Source of the DNA: G965197405 sp965197405
GTDB taxonomy: Bacteria > Chloroflexota > Dehalococcoidia > Lucifugimonadales > JAGWBF01
Direction: 5' to 3'
Assembly: GCA_965197405.1 (NCBI GenBank)
Contig: OZ240206.1
Coordinates: 1,364,001-1,428,000 of the forward strand
Length of the DNA stretch: 64,000 nt
Shown here: piece by piece, positions 20,925 through 29,632 of the stretch
Layout: each line of letters starts with the position of its first letter
Position numbering within the stretch: position 1 is the first letter of the stretch
The notes under the pieces: model-generated
Databases searched by the model: none
Seen by the model: only the letters and a program-made list of their open reading frames with translations
Told to the model about the DNA's origin: nothing
Translations under genes and position numbers: made by a program

Positions 20925-21971
20925 TTGAGGACAACCTCTAGCCCCAACCTGTCAACGGAAATAGCTCCTCGCCATCCCGTCGGCCTCAAGCTGGCCAACC
21001 CGGTCATGGTGGCATCTGGGACCTTTGGCTGGGATGGCTATGGCAAGGGCCTCCTGGGTGATGGGTCAGCGCCGGAAGAGACAACCTTCCAGAGTCTCGG
21101 CGCCATAGTAGCCAAGACTGTCACCATGCGTCCTAGAGAAGGGAACCCGGATCCTCGCTGGTTCCCTTCCTCCTGGAGGCAGGCGCGGGAAGCTGGCGAG
21201 TGCATATACCTCAACTCTATCGGTCTTACCAACCCCGGCATAAAGACGGTTCTTGAGGAACAAGCTCCTCTGTGGGCGGGTTGGAAGGCCCCGGTTGTTC
21301 TCAGCATAGCCGGCGAGACTGTGGAGCAATTCGGCTCTATGGCCGCCATGGTGGACGGGACACCAGGCATAGCCGCCATAGAGCTTAATCTCAGCTGCCC
21401 TAACATAGAGAATGGCGCTCACTTCAGCCATAGCCCTCAGCTATCCGGAGAAACTGTAGGCCGGGTGAAGTCCGCTACCTCTCTCCCCGTCATCCCCAAG
21501 CTGAGCCCCAACGTACCCGACATAGTGCCTATAGCTGAAGCAGTGGCCCATGCGGGGGCGGACGCAATAACCATCACGAACACCATCCCGGCCATGACCA
21601 TAGATATAGAGACCAGAAGGCCGGTGCTGGGAGGTATCACCGGAGGTATATCAGGGCCAGCCCTTCGTCCCGTAGCAGTGGCCCTAGTCTACCGCGCGGC
21701 CCAAGCCGTGGATGTGCCCATCATCGGAGTCGGGGGCATTTTCACCTCCAGGGACGCGCTGGAGTTCATCATGGCAGGGGCTAGCGGCGTGCAGGTGGGC
21801 AGCGCCAACCTGACAGGCTTTCACGCGCCCCTGGAGGTGGTGGACGGACTGCGGGCCTACATGGGCGAACATGGAATAGCGGACATAGCCGAGCTGGTGG
21901 GGGCTGCCTGGAAAGACGGAAAGAGAGGCAGAGAGGCCAACGACCTTGACAGGCCCAGTACCCTTGGCTAA
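20925..21971 (+). CDS. pyrD: Dihydroorotate dehydrogenase, class 1B-like
   Basis: 348 residues from TTG 20925, which has AGGAG nine bases upstream and lies 22 bp after rpoC; an in-frame ATG at 20847 would overlap rpoC by 56 bp and adds a basic stretch not expected in this family. Motifs: NPVMVASGTFG (substrate entry), LNSIGLTNPG, LNLSCPNIENG with the class 1 catalytic-base Cys, and the FMN-phosphate loop GVGGIFTSRDALEFIMAGASGVQVG. The ISGPALRPVALALVY-type segment is also class 1. The enzyme oxidises dihydroorotate in pyrimidine synthesis. No pyrK partner is adjacent. Coupling to rpoBC is an unusual neighbourhood. Confidence 0.93.
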   Translation: MRTTSSPNLSTEIAPRHPVGLKLANPVMVASGTFGWDGYGKGLLGDGSAPEETTFQSLGAIVAKTVTMRPREGNPDPRWFPSSWRQAREAGECIYLNSIGLTNPGIKTVLEEQAPLWAGWKAPVVLSIAGETVEQFGSMAAMVDGTPGIAAIELNLSCPNIENGAHFSHSPQLSGETVGRVKSATSLPVIPKLSPNVPDIVPIAEAVAHAGADAITITNTIPAMTIDIETRRPVLGGITGGISGPALRPVAVALVYRAAQAVDVPIIGVGGIFTSRDALEFIMAGASGVQVGSANLTGFHAPLEVVDGLRAYMGEHGIADIAELVGAAWKDGKRGREANDLDRPSTLG

Positions 21972-22009
21972 ACTCTTCCTGCGCGCCACCAACGGCGCCA
22001 CTCGCAAAA

Positions 22010-22086
22010 GGGCGGTTAGCTCAGTTGGTTAGAGTGCTGCCTTGACATGGCAGAGGTCAGTGGTTCGAGTCCACTACCGCCCACCA
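22010..22086 (+). tRNA. tRNA-Val (anticodon GAC)
   Basis: Cloverleaf fits fully: acceptor GGGCGGT (22010-22016) pairs with ACCGCCC (22076-22082), the anticodon stem is CTGCC/GGCAG with loop TTGACAT, anticodon GAC at 22044-22046, T-arm GGTTCGAGTCC. Discriminator A22083 and an encoded CCA (22084-22086) follow. It marks the border between intact core genes and the island, and a tRNA 3' end is a classic integration site. I did not find a second copy of the 3' end within the window. Confidence 0.97.
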
Positions 22087-22850
22087 TTTTTGACGAAATC
22101 AAGAACCTTCACGCTGAGATTCACACTGGCGCTGTAGATATTCCGTCGTGGGGAGGAGACGTAGCCTTCGCGAATTGAGGTGGTGTTAGCCGCTGGCCGG
22201 CGTACCGCCAACGAGGTCATTCAGGATTCCGAATGCCACAGCAGACTCGCCCACCAAACGGGAGAAAACCAAGGCCGGGCGTTTTGAATTCACCCCGCAA
22301 GAGGTTCTGGATGAGTCATTCAGAGTGCGAAAAGCTGTCCAAAGCCAGCAAGGCCTTGTTGAAGAAGAGTGGGCTTGTCCGCTGGTGCGGCCAAACTTCT
22401 GCTTTCATGCCCATGTATCCAGGCGATGATGATGACCTGCCCCCGATGATTGTACCACCTTCTATGTTAGTCTGACCAGCACTGACTACCGACCGGCCGC
22501 GATTGCACGAGTCTTGGAGACGTGGCCATCAAAAGGATTTGGAAGCGACCGAAACATTGGTGTCAACTTGTGAATATTCTCCGCATTCGCCACTCCCGTA
22601 ACTGGGTACGCGGCGTTCTCAGGCGCCAGGGCGCCTATAGCCGAACTGTTAATTGGCACCGGAGGTGGACCTGGTGTTGGTTTTGGACCGTGTCGCATCT
22701 ACCTTGCGCCTTACTGTCTATGCCCAACAAGGACATTGAGCTTGAGCACCATCGTTGTAATCGTCTTCCTGCTCGGATCAATTTGACGCAACAATCCATA
22801 TTGTGCCCACCACGATTGGCGGCCCGACATAGTACAAACGTCTGAGGGTT
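22087..22850. other. Gene-poor junction after tRNA-Val
   Basis: No reliable gene. Short frames on the + strand (for example one reading GRFEFTPQEVLDESFRVRKA near 22270-22330) look like protein but lack starts and are broken by stops, so they may be remnants of an excised or decayed gene. No integrase gene is visible beside the tRNA. Confidence 0.5.
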
Positions 22851-23964
22851 TCAACGGCGTCCCTGATCTGCTTGCTTTGTCGACCGGTACCACAAATATC
22901 CCAAGGTACATAGCCCAACCGCTATCAGCGCGATGCCTACCAGCCAAGATAATATATCTGACCGGCTTAGCCATGCTGGCGTACCCGAAGCCGCTGTGAG
23001 GGCGACCAACACTGAACCGCCACTCATTGCAATTGATGCGATGAAGGCGACAAAGGCAGGCAAAGGACGCCATCGGGGCATTGGTTCACGCTTCAATGCC
23101 ATCGCAATCACGCCTACCACCAAGCCGGAGAACCCGAAGACCAACGCGAGAATTGTCAATACAAGAAGGCCGTTGCCACCCCCCCGCTGTACCCGAAGAC
23201 CCTGGTATTCTAACCCCGCCAAAAGAAGCTACAACCCCAATGGCGGCTATCATCACCGCCAGAACTAAAAACGTGAAATTGTTGAACGAGTTTACCCGCG
23301 TATCCAAACTCGACAGCTGTTGGAGAGACTCAAAAGGCGCACTCCTTATCCTGTGGACATCATGTCCCTGAAGAGTCTTGTCCCGGGCACCTGGCTTATG
23401 AGGTTTTGGCTTATAGCCGGTGGTCGACGGCCCCTCGCTAAAGGGGGTTGTTCGGGAGAAGTCCATCGTAAAAAAGCGTTCCTTGTACGGAATGACCACA
23501 TCCCTTTCCGCCAAGTTATATATTGGACAGTAAAGTTCACCCTGCCATCCCGGGTCCACCTGCGGCCCTCCGACCCACAGTAGCCCTTCATATACCCACT
23601 TGACCCTCAAGTTCCACCTGGCTATCAGAAACCGGGGGAGATTTACGACCTCATAGGTCTTCACAACTGCTACCTGATGAGCGGGAATGACCAAAGGCTC
23701 CTTTTCGCTGACCCTCCTCCACTTGCCTCCTAAGTGAGCCTCGTTCCCGAGCCTGAGCTTGTACGACGCAGCGTCAAGACAGTCCTTGAGTTCATCCGGA
23801 CCTATCTTTTCCTTGTCCGGATTATGCACAAGCTGTGGGTCCAGATTCTCAATATAGAATTGAATCTGGTCCGAAAGAAGGATAGCCCCATGGTAAGCAT
23901 CAGGATGAAGATTCGGCTTGTCTAACGGATCGACACCTGGCGGCGGTGGGTCGGCTGGAGGCAC
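22851..23964 (-). CDS. dCTP-deaminase-like domain fused to membrane segments (frameshifted)
   Basis: GTG start at 23964 behind AAGGGGG. Residues about 25-185 show the dCTP deaminase/dUTPase trimer fold pattern: SYKLRLG, an IPAHQVAVVKTYEVVNLPRF segment, and VDPGWQGELYCPIYN followed by an I-P-strand. The chain then has a first membrane segment (FTFLVLAVMIAAIGVVASF), after which the frame changes at a G7 run (23179-23185). Dropping one G gives a continuous 370-residue protein with three further membrane segments (LLVLTILALVFGFSGLVVGV and two more). Catalytic residues of true deaminases are not clearly kept. Either an indel error, decay, or a slippery/variable tract. It is the last gene of the minus-strand cluster with the PurZ-like fusion. 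Confidence 0.65.
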
Positions 23965-24164
23965 GATTTCCCCCTTGGATCACATCTAGGACATATAATC
24001 CGATCGAGTTTAGCAATTCCGTACACAAGTATAACGGAATTACCGACCTCCGGACAACGAATAGTAAAACCGGTCAGAGCATATTGTCCAGTCCAACAAT
24101 ACGACCCCTCCGACATGGCAGGCAGGGCGAGTTCCCTTTACCGTGTCAGGTATCGGGCCAATTG

Positions 24165-24986
24165 CTACGAGGTTTGGGGCCGCCATTCTTCGAACCAGGC
24201 AGGCAGTCCCGCAAGGTCATCTGCCCAATCAACTTCACGCGTGTAGACCAGCGACATCATGTTCCCGTCCGCTCTTACCACAGCTGCCTGCTGGAACCGA
24301 CCGCGCGTCAAAACCGAGTTGACTGATTCAATGACTTTGTTCTGTGGGTTGTTGCCGTTGGCAGTGTATGTGGACAGCTGTATGACTATCGGGCCCGTAA
24401 CGCCGCCCAGCGCATATAGCGCCAAGCCCAAGTCTATCCGGTACAGATTCGCTGCGCGTCGGCGAACAGGGGAGTATCTGCTGCTATACATGGTCGGGTC
24501 GAACGAAACCATCGTCAGGGAACCTGCCGGTAGGCCCGTCGCCGAAGGGTTCGACAAACCGTCTACAAACCTTTCCCTCCAATCGCCCCGGAATAACTTG
24601 GCCTCGTTGCACCTTGGTGACTCGCGAGCTTCAGGCAGCCACTCCTTAATTTCGTCGACGGTTCGGAAGTCCCTCTCGCAAAGGATGAAGGAGTAATTGT
24701 GCTTCCAGACCTCTCGAACAAATGCCGAACTGTTGGGATAGCCCTTTTGTTGCTGCCGTTGGAGCAAACTATGCCACGCTTGCTCGTAGGCTGATCCTTT
24801 CCCGGGCAGGCAATTCTTTACGGATTCGAATATTTTATCTGGCCTTGTGCATTCGGTCGCCCAAGGCGCCATGGTGTAGGAGTCAATGAAGCTCAACCCG
24901 AAGGTGTATGTATTGGCAATCTGTAACACTTCACAGAGTGTCCAATGTTGCATCAGATTGCCGACATTTCCCTTGTAAGTGCCCAC
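24165..24986 (-). CDS. RlmJ-like Rossmann protein, copy 1 (uncharacterised)
   Basis: 273 residues from GTG 24986, preceded by GAGGTG; the frame is open for 28 more codons upstream but with no conservation. It opens with TYKGNVGNLMQHWTLCEVL, which has the spacing of the GN..D..KH..L motif of RlmJ-type N6-adenine methyltransferases. A MVSFDPTMY segment follows near residue 170, at the place of their catalytic DPPY, and the C-terminal half has alternating strands and helices. The gene at 28322 shows the same layout, so the two seem remote members of one family. No function is established. It lies between the dCTP-deaminase-like gene and the DUF7002-like gene, same strand. Confidence 0.55.
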   Translation of the reverse strand: MGTYKGNVGNLMQHWTLCEVLQIANTYTFGLSFIDSYTMAPWATECTRPDKIFESVKNCLPGKGSAYEQAWHSLLQRQQQKGYPNSSAFVREVWKHNYSFILCERDFRTVDEIKEWLPEARESPRCNEAKLFRGDWRERFVDGLSNPSATGLPAGSLTMVSFDPTMYSSRYSPVRRRAANLYRIDLGLALYALGGVTGPIVIQLSTYTANGNNPQNKVIESVNSVLTRGRFQQAAVVRADGNMMSLVYTREVDWADDLAGLPAWFEEWRPQTS

Positions 24987-25437
24987 TATCCACCTCGCGG
25001 AGATTTGTCGAACAGGTTGACTTCTTCTCAGAAACCGGCTTGCCGATGATGAAAAGAAACACGTGCTCACCAGAGAGCTAGACTGAACCTAAACATGCAA
25101 GAGCATCGGTCTTGTCTACTATCTGGTGCGACGGGTTGGGATTAACCTGCCCCGAAAAATTCTAGACCGGAAAATTTCCAACAGCCGAATGCCAGCAATT
25201 ACCCGCCCGCGTGGGACAATTTTGGGCCGCCGTTTACACTAATAGGTCGCGTGTTTGACTGGTCGGCTTGAAGGTCCACCGAAACTCCCAAATCTGCACA
25301 GAGTCACCAGTAAGGTAGGAGAAGTCCATTTGGCTCGCCCAACCTCTCAAAACTCTCCCATCAAGCCCAAAATGGCCTTTCCCTGGCAAGCTCCTTGATC
25401 TGGGGCACAATCTACAACGAAAAACTGAAGTCTAAAG
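24987..25437. other. Intergenic, no gene seen
   Basis: About 450 bp between two minus-strand genes with stops in all frames and no clear promoter, hairpin or repeat. A lost gene or an untranslated region are equally possible. Confidence 0.5.
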
Positions 25438-26105
25438 TTAGGTACTATCGGCCTCTGGTCTCCAGATTGTCTCCAGCCAATCACCACCTCTCCAACGATC
25501 TACTGACAGCGTAAGGTTCCCGATATCGGGAACCTGAAACGCGACGGCTACTTCTGCAACATCATCTTTCCGATGGACAGCCGGGTACTCATCGATTCCC
25601 TTGAAAGTGAACTTCCCACGCTTGGGCTTGCCAAATCGGGCAAACCCTGAATTGATTGGAGAAAGAGTGATTTCATCCCGATGGCGCTCAACCAATTTGC
25701 GAGTATCTACCGTCAATACATCGCGTGACTTCTTTTTGTATTGCACTCCGTTCAGCAATTTTGTCAATCTCTCCCGAGTTGGCCAGAAGAAAGTTTTGCT
25801 GTTAAGTAATTGCAACCATTCTTTAGGCGTCACACCCACAAGACACTTCTTTAGTGGCCCTAACGGCATAGGGTTTTGGTCACGGATAACGCCGATGCCA
25901 TGGTCTGGATGTTGGATGGGAACGCTGTCCGTGAGCTGCTCCGACTCTATTTTCGAACGTTGAGGATCCGGGACTTCAAACAGATTCAGCAATGCAGTCG
26001 TGCTTAACAGGCCATATTTCTGAATGTCTCGCCAACTGCCTGACTCAGCCATGTGAAAAAATCGGGGTATTTGGAAACAAGCTCGTCAATCGTCGCCAAA
26101 TTCAT
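25438..26105 (-). CDS. DUF7002/ART-like protein, copy 1 (start region frameshifted)
   Basis: The open frame from ATG 26052 gives 204 residues starting MAESGSWRDIQKYGLLSTTALL. Homology with the copy at 29633 (HPLLYHMAEAGAWENIQRHG) shows that about 18 residues are missing: they are encoded from ATG 26105, directly after the stop of the PurZ-like gene, and need one extra T in a T6 run (26056-26061) to join, giving 222 residues. Conserved blocks are YH/FHMAE, GLLST, VIRDQ.PMP, FFWPT, DVLTVDT, LSPINSG and VPDI. The H-x(n)-GLLS opening resembles DarT/ADP-ribosyltransferase folds, an inference from pattern only. Probably co-transcribed with the PurZ-like fusion. Confidence 0.65.
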
Positions 26106-27716
26106 TCACCACGAACGTCGATCTATTATGCTTCTGGGGTTAAAACCAGTAGCTATGAGGGAAACCCTTGCACCTGACACCCGCTCCATTTCTTGGATGA
26201 AATTTATGGTGTCTTGGTGGAGTTGTTCGAATCGTTTGGCATCCCGATTCTTGATCGTCAAATAATCTGAAAAAGTCAAGGCTATATCGGTCGGACGATT
26301 CAACAACGACGCCTTTCGCAAGAGGCCCCAGTCGAATTCGCCGATGCGCCGCTCTCGGTCCGTAGTAGAAGTCCTTTCGGTACGCTCTAGTTCTTCCAGG
26401 GAAATCCCGGACCGTTCTGAGATCGCTTCGAGGGATATTTCTTGCGACATGGGTCCAGATGTACTGCCGTCTGGACTCTCGACCCTAATTGGGTAGGTGC
26501 GGCACACCATCACAACTCGTCTGACTTTGCCGGGAGGGATGCCAGCTTCAGCGAGGCAACCGGAGACAGTTGTATCACGCGACGTTACGTAGGGATAGCT
26601 GCCATGATACAGGCTAAGTCCTGTACCCTGTGTACCCTCTAAACAAACGCGACCGTTGGCCGCGAAGGTATCTTGTAAGACTTCCAGCGCGTTACACATG
26701 AAGGGCTCGAGGTCGGGAACGTCTTTTGCGAGCTTGGTTCTCCGATTCCGCTGCATGATTCTCCGAGAAGTAGCGGCTCCAACGCCCTGTCCTGTTGACC
26801 CTATACCCTTGACGAGGTCACTTTCGGTCTCGATATCCTCTCCTATAATGACCATTGCTCCGCGATCGATCTTCAGACGGGTGGCGTCGACATTGCATTC
26901 CGAGATCTCTTTCAACAGGGTGCCGACATTCAAAACGGCGCCGGCTCCTATCAACAGGCGAGGCCGGGCAGTCCTCCTGGTACCCGATGGAAGTTGATGA
27001 TGAGTATACGGAACTGGGCGTTCGAATACCTTGTGTCCAGCATTGGGACCGCCTACTCGGACAAGCAGGTCGTAATCACTAGCGAGATAGGCCGCTATTT
27101 GGCCTTTCCCCTCGCTCCCATATTGGCCGCCCACTATCACATCAACCCAGCCAGCACTTTCTTCGCCATAGAGGCGTAGGTGGGAAGCCACTCGAACGAG
27201 GACGTCTTCTTCCGTGCAGCGGTCTGAATCTATGACCACGTCAGCGATCTCACTGAGACCGTCCACAAGGCTTTCAGTCTGATTTAACCGGACATCTTGA
27301 TAGCTCAGGTGCTCCGCTTGGGACGGAGAGCTTTCCCTGCTTTCGTATCGTGAAGTCAAGACGTCCAATGGGGCCGTCATATGGATATGGGTGACCGAAG
27401 GCCCATACGAATCTCTGATCGCATCGATCTGTTCCTGGATCTTGACCGAATCAACAACGACATTGGTACTGGTTGCCTCCCCTTGCAACACTTGGTGCAA
27501 ACTGTCCAGTACCCACGTTCCTTCGGTACCTCGGTCGAGTTCATCTCCTAGGTCTTGGAGAGCAGTCCGACCAAGCTCATCTGTCCTGGTCATTATTGCT
27601 CTCAGTAAAGCGCTGGTCCTCAGCAGCTTCATATTGAACCGGTCAGACAATCTACTGGCCAACATGGACTTCCCAGAGGCGACAGGACCAGACAATAAAA
27701 TTATGCGCCCATTCAT
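26106..27716 (-). CDS. P-loop kinase fused to PurZ/PurA-like synthetase
   Basis: 536 residues in two domains. Residues 1-180: nucleotide-kinase type P-loop GPVASGKS (10-17), helical lid and DVLVRV end. Residues 190-536: adenylosuccinate synthetase fold with GGQYGSEGKG (196-205), GGPNAGH (222-228), GSTGQGVGAA (306-315), EGTQGTGLSLYHGSYPYVTS (360-379), CRTYPIRV (405-412) and TGFNPRS (523-529). The PurA catalytic Asp (E. coli Asp13) is Ser201; His41 is kept as His228. Asp-to-Ser at this place is, to my knowledge, the hallmark of phage PurZ, which joins aspartate to dGMP en route to 2-aminoadenine. The synthetase part (about 345) is shorter than PurA (about 430) and lacks the segment before the C-terminal helix. 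First gene of the minus-strand cluster. Confidence 0.85.
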   Translation of the reverse strand: MNGRIILLSGPVASGKSMLASRLSDRFNMKLLRTSALLRAIMTRTDELGRTALQDLGDELDRGTEGTWVLDSLHQVLQGEATSTNVVVDSVKIQEQIDAIRDSYGPSVTHIHMTAPLDVLTSRYESRESSPSQAEHLSYQDVRLNQTESLVDGLSEIADVVIDSDRCTEEDVLVRVASHLRLYGEESAGWVDVIVGGQYGSEGKGQIAAYLASDYDLLVRVGGPNAGHKVFERPVPYTHHQLPSGTRRTARPRLLIGAGAVLNVGTLLKEISECNVDATRLKIDRGAMVIIGEDIETESDLVKGIGSTGQGVGAATSRRIMQRNRRTKLAKDVPDLEPFMCNALEVLQDTFAANGRVCLEGTQGTGLSLYHGSYPYVTSRDTTVSGCLAEAGIPPGKVRRVVMVCRTYPIRVESPDGSTSGPMSQEISLEAISERSGISLEELERTERTSTTDRERRIGEFDWGLLRKASLLNRPTDIALTFSDYLTIKNRDAKRFEQLHQDTINFIQEMERVSGARVSLIATGFNPRSIIDRRSW

Positions 27717-28321
27717 AAACGTGCCGCCTTGCGCATGAGACGTAAGGTACCCAATTTAAGACACATCGACTCAGAGCCAGGGCTGAACTCAAAGCAAATC
27801 GAGTTTGGCTTCATGTTAGCAGTCTGAGCCACTCAGGTCATCATTTATTCCTGCCAGCCAAGGCCTTTCCGAAGTCCAGGCGCTTCTTGACCAAAGCCGA
27901 GGGAAACGCACCGCCGCTGGACCTGTGATACTTGGCTAAGCTCAGAATGGCTGCTATCGGTGGCAGCCTTGGAGATGCCCTAACTCTCAAGGGGTTCCCT
28001 TTTCATCCAGTCTCTACGCATAGAAACTGAGGAAACATAGCCACAGCCTACAGAACCATCGTTACCCCGCAACCGAGTGCAAATATTTCTTAACAGCGCT
28101 TGGCCTTTCAGATTCCGTTAGCAGCACCCAAGCTCATCCAAATAAACTCGCCCGCGAGCTACCTTCCTTCGATTCCATTCAGCTCAGCCCACAAGCAGCC
28201 AAGCCCCCAGCGCCTCATGCCTTGGTCCATTAGCTTGCCTGTTTATGAGTTTAAATTCATGGTATCATAGGCTGCCCGGTAAAGATAACGACAACACTTA
28301 GTCAATTTTCTTGGGGTCCCA
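27717..28321. promoter_or_regulatory. Divergent intergenic region
   Basis: About 600 bp between the minus-strand PurZ-like cluster and the plus-strand RlmJ-like/DUF7002-like pair. It must hold both promoters. A TTGCCT / TATCAT pair (28235 and 28263) is present on the + strand but its 22-bp spacer is too long for a normal sigma-70 promoter. No gene or strong palindrome is seen. Confidence 0.45.
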
Positions 28322-29263
28322 ATGCAAAACCGATATGTCGGAGATTTGGGCGACTTCGGCAAGTACGGCTTGCTCAGATGGCTATGCCTCCCTGGTAGAA
28401 CAGGCGAGGATCAAACTCTATCCCCTTCCTTAGGCTGGCCTACGGCAGGCTGGCCTACGGCCGTGGACCATCACGCAAACAATCCCAGAGATGAAGGTTC
28501 GACGATTCCCCTTTGGCCACCTGAGGAAGCAAATGGTAACCAATCCCTAAACATCGGGGTCGTATGGTACCTGGTCCCAGATGAAAACCATAACAATGAT
28601 GGCAAACATATTCGCTACTTAGATCCTTCGGTCTATAACCAGGAACGCTACCGAGAATGCGACCCAGCCCTCTATGACGCCCTTAGGGAGATAGTTCGGT
28701 CCAATAGAAGGAATGTATCCAGCATCCGGGATTGCCAAGTATTACCTTTGGGTACTCGGTTCTACGAAGCGGTCTTGACCTTTAACCGCCCTGATGATCA
28801 GGGCTCTTTTACCCGAAAGGACCGAGTTGCACGGAGAAAGGCCTGGCTCTACGACGCTCTGAAATTAACTGATGGCAGCGACGTTGTTTTCGTAGATCCT
28901 GATAATGGGTTCGAGGTAAAGGTCGATCCTTATCAGAGACGTGGCCCCAAGTACGTCTTTTTTGACGAATTGTTACCCTATTTGGAGAGGAATCAGAGTC
29001 TCGTTATCTACCACCACATAGGGAGACAGGGCTCCGCTTGGGATCAAATTCGGGAGCGGCTGACCCAAATACACAGTAAGCTAGGGCGTGAGGCATTTGC
29101 GTTGCTGTACCACCGAGGGAGTGCGAGGGCGTTTTTTGTCGTGCCTGCCCCTCGACACCGTATGAACCTCATCTCCAAGGCCAAAATGCTTATGCTGAGT
29201 CCGTGGTCGCGTCATTTCGAGCTTTTTGAAACACCCTTTAACGAGCCTCTTCAAAGTGCCTAG
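28322..29263 (+). CDS. RlmJ-like Rossmann protein, copy 2 (uncharacterised)
   Basis: 313 residues from ATG 28322 (GGGG upstream). It opens NRYVGDLGDFGKYGLLRWL, the same GD/GN..D/N..K/Q....L spacing as copy 1. Near residue 200 is VVFVDPDNGFE, comparable to a methyltransferase motif IV region. A strand-helix end follows (LVIYHHIGRQGSAW, FALLYHRGSARAFFVV). A direct duplication CTGGCCTACGGC at about 28434-28461 encodes a tiny GWPTAGWPTA repeat at residues 39-48. The pairing with a DUF7002-like gene downstream mirrors the minus-strand cluster. It may be a nucleic-acid or nucleotide methyltransferase, or a nuclease that has borrowed the fold; unproven. Confidence 0.6.
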   Translation: MQNRYVGDLGDFGKYGLLRWLCLPGRTGEDQTLSPSLGWPTAGWPTAVDHHANNPRDEGSTIPLWPPEEANGNQSLNIGVVWYLVPDENHNNDGKHIRYLDPSVYNQERYRECDPALYDALREIVRSNRRNVSSIRDCQVLPLGTRFYEAVLTFNRPDDQGSFTRKDRVARRKAWLYDALKLTDGSDVVFVDPDNGFEVKVDPYQRRGPKYVFFDELLPYLERNQSLVIYHHIGRQGSAWDQIRERLTQIHSKLGREAFALLYHRGSARAFFVVPAPRHRMNLISKAKMLMLSPWSRHFELFETPFNEPLQSA

Positions 29264-29632
29264 CAGCCCGTCCGACGATCATATGAACTGGTTTCCGGGT
29301 GAGCCGGGATTAGCTGGAGACAGTCATCCGGGGACGGTGCGGATTCGTGAATACTCGAAATTTCCAGAGGAACTCACCGGCTCCAAGCAGGGGAGACTCC
29401 CGGTTGGTTCCAGCGGAGTCTTTGTCCCTCATCCTGCTGGAGCGCGCAGCACCATGCCGGAACGGCTTCAGTAGGACTGACCTATGTTTCCTAGAACACC
29501 TTGTGACAAAAGCCTGGGTACCGAACCGATTTTAGGTTCCCGGGCCGGGTAGTCATGGTGCCGGAACTGGTTTTCAAACAAATTTGCAGTTGCACTGGGC
29601 AACGCTGGCCCGATAGTTGATTGGTGGAAAAC
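29264..29632. other. Intergenic, no gene seen
   Basis: About 370 bp between the two plus-strand genes. Short proline/glycine-rich frames are present but none has a ribosome site or recognisable motif. Confidence 0.45.

Noticed and set aside
22010..22086. A second copy of the tRNA 3' end as right attachment site
   Set aside because: I looked for GGTTCGAGTCCACTACCGCC-like sequence downstream and did not find it within the window.
28235..28268. TTGCCT/TATCAT as the promoter of the gene at 28322
   Set aside because: The spacing is 22 bp and there is no supporting pattern; kept only as a note on the intergenic region.
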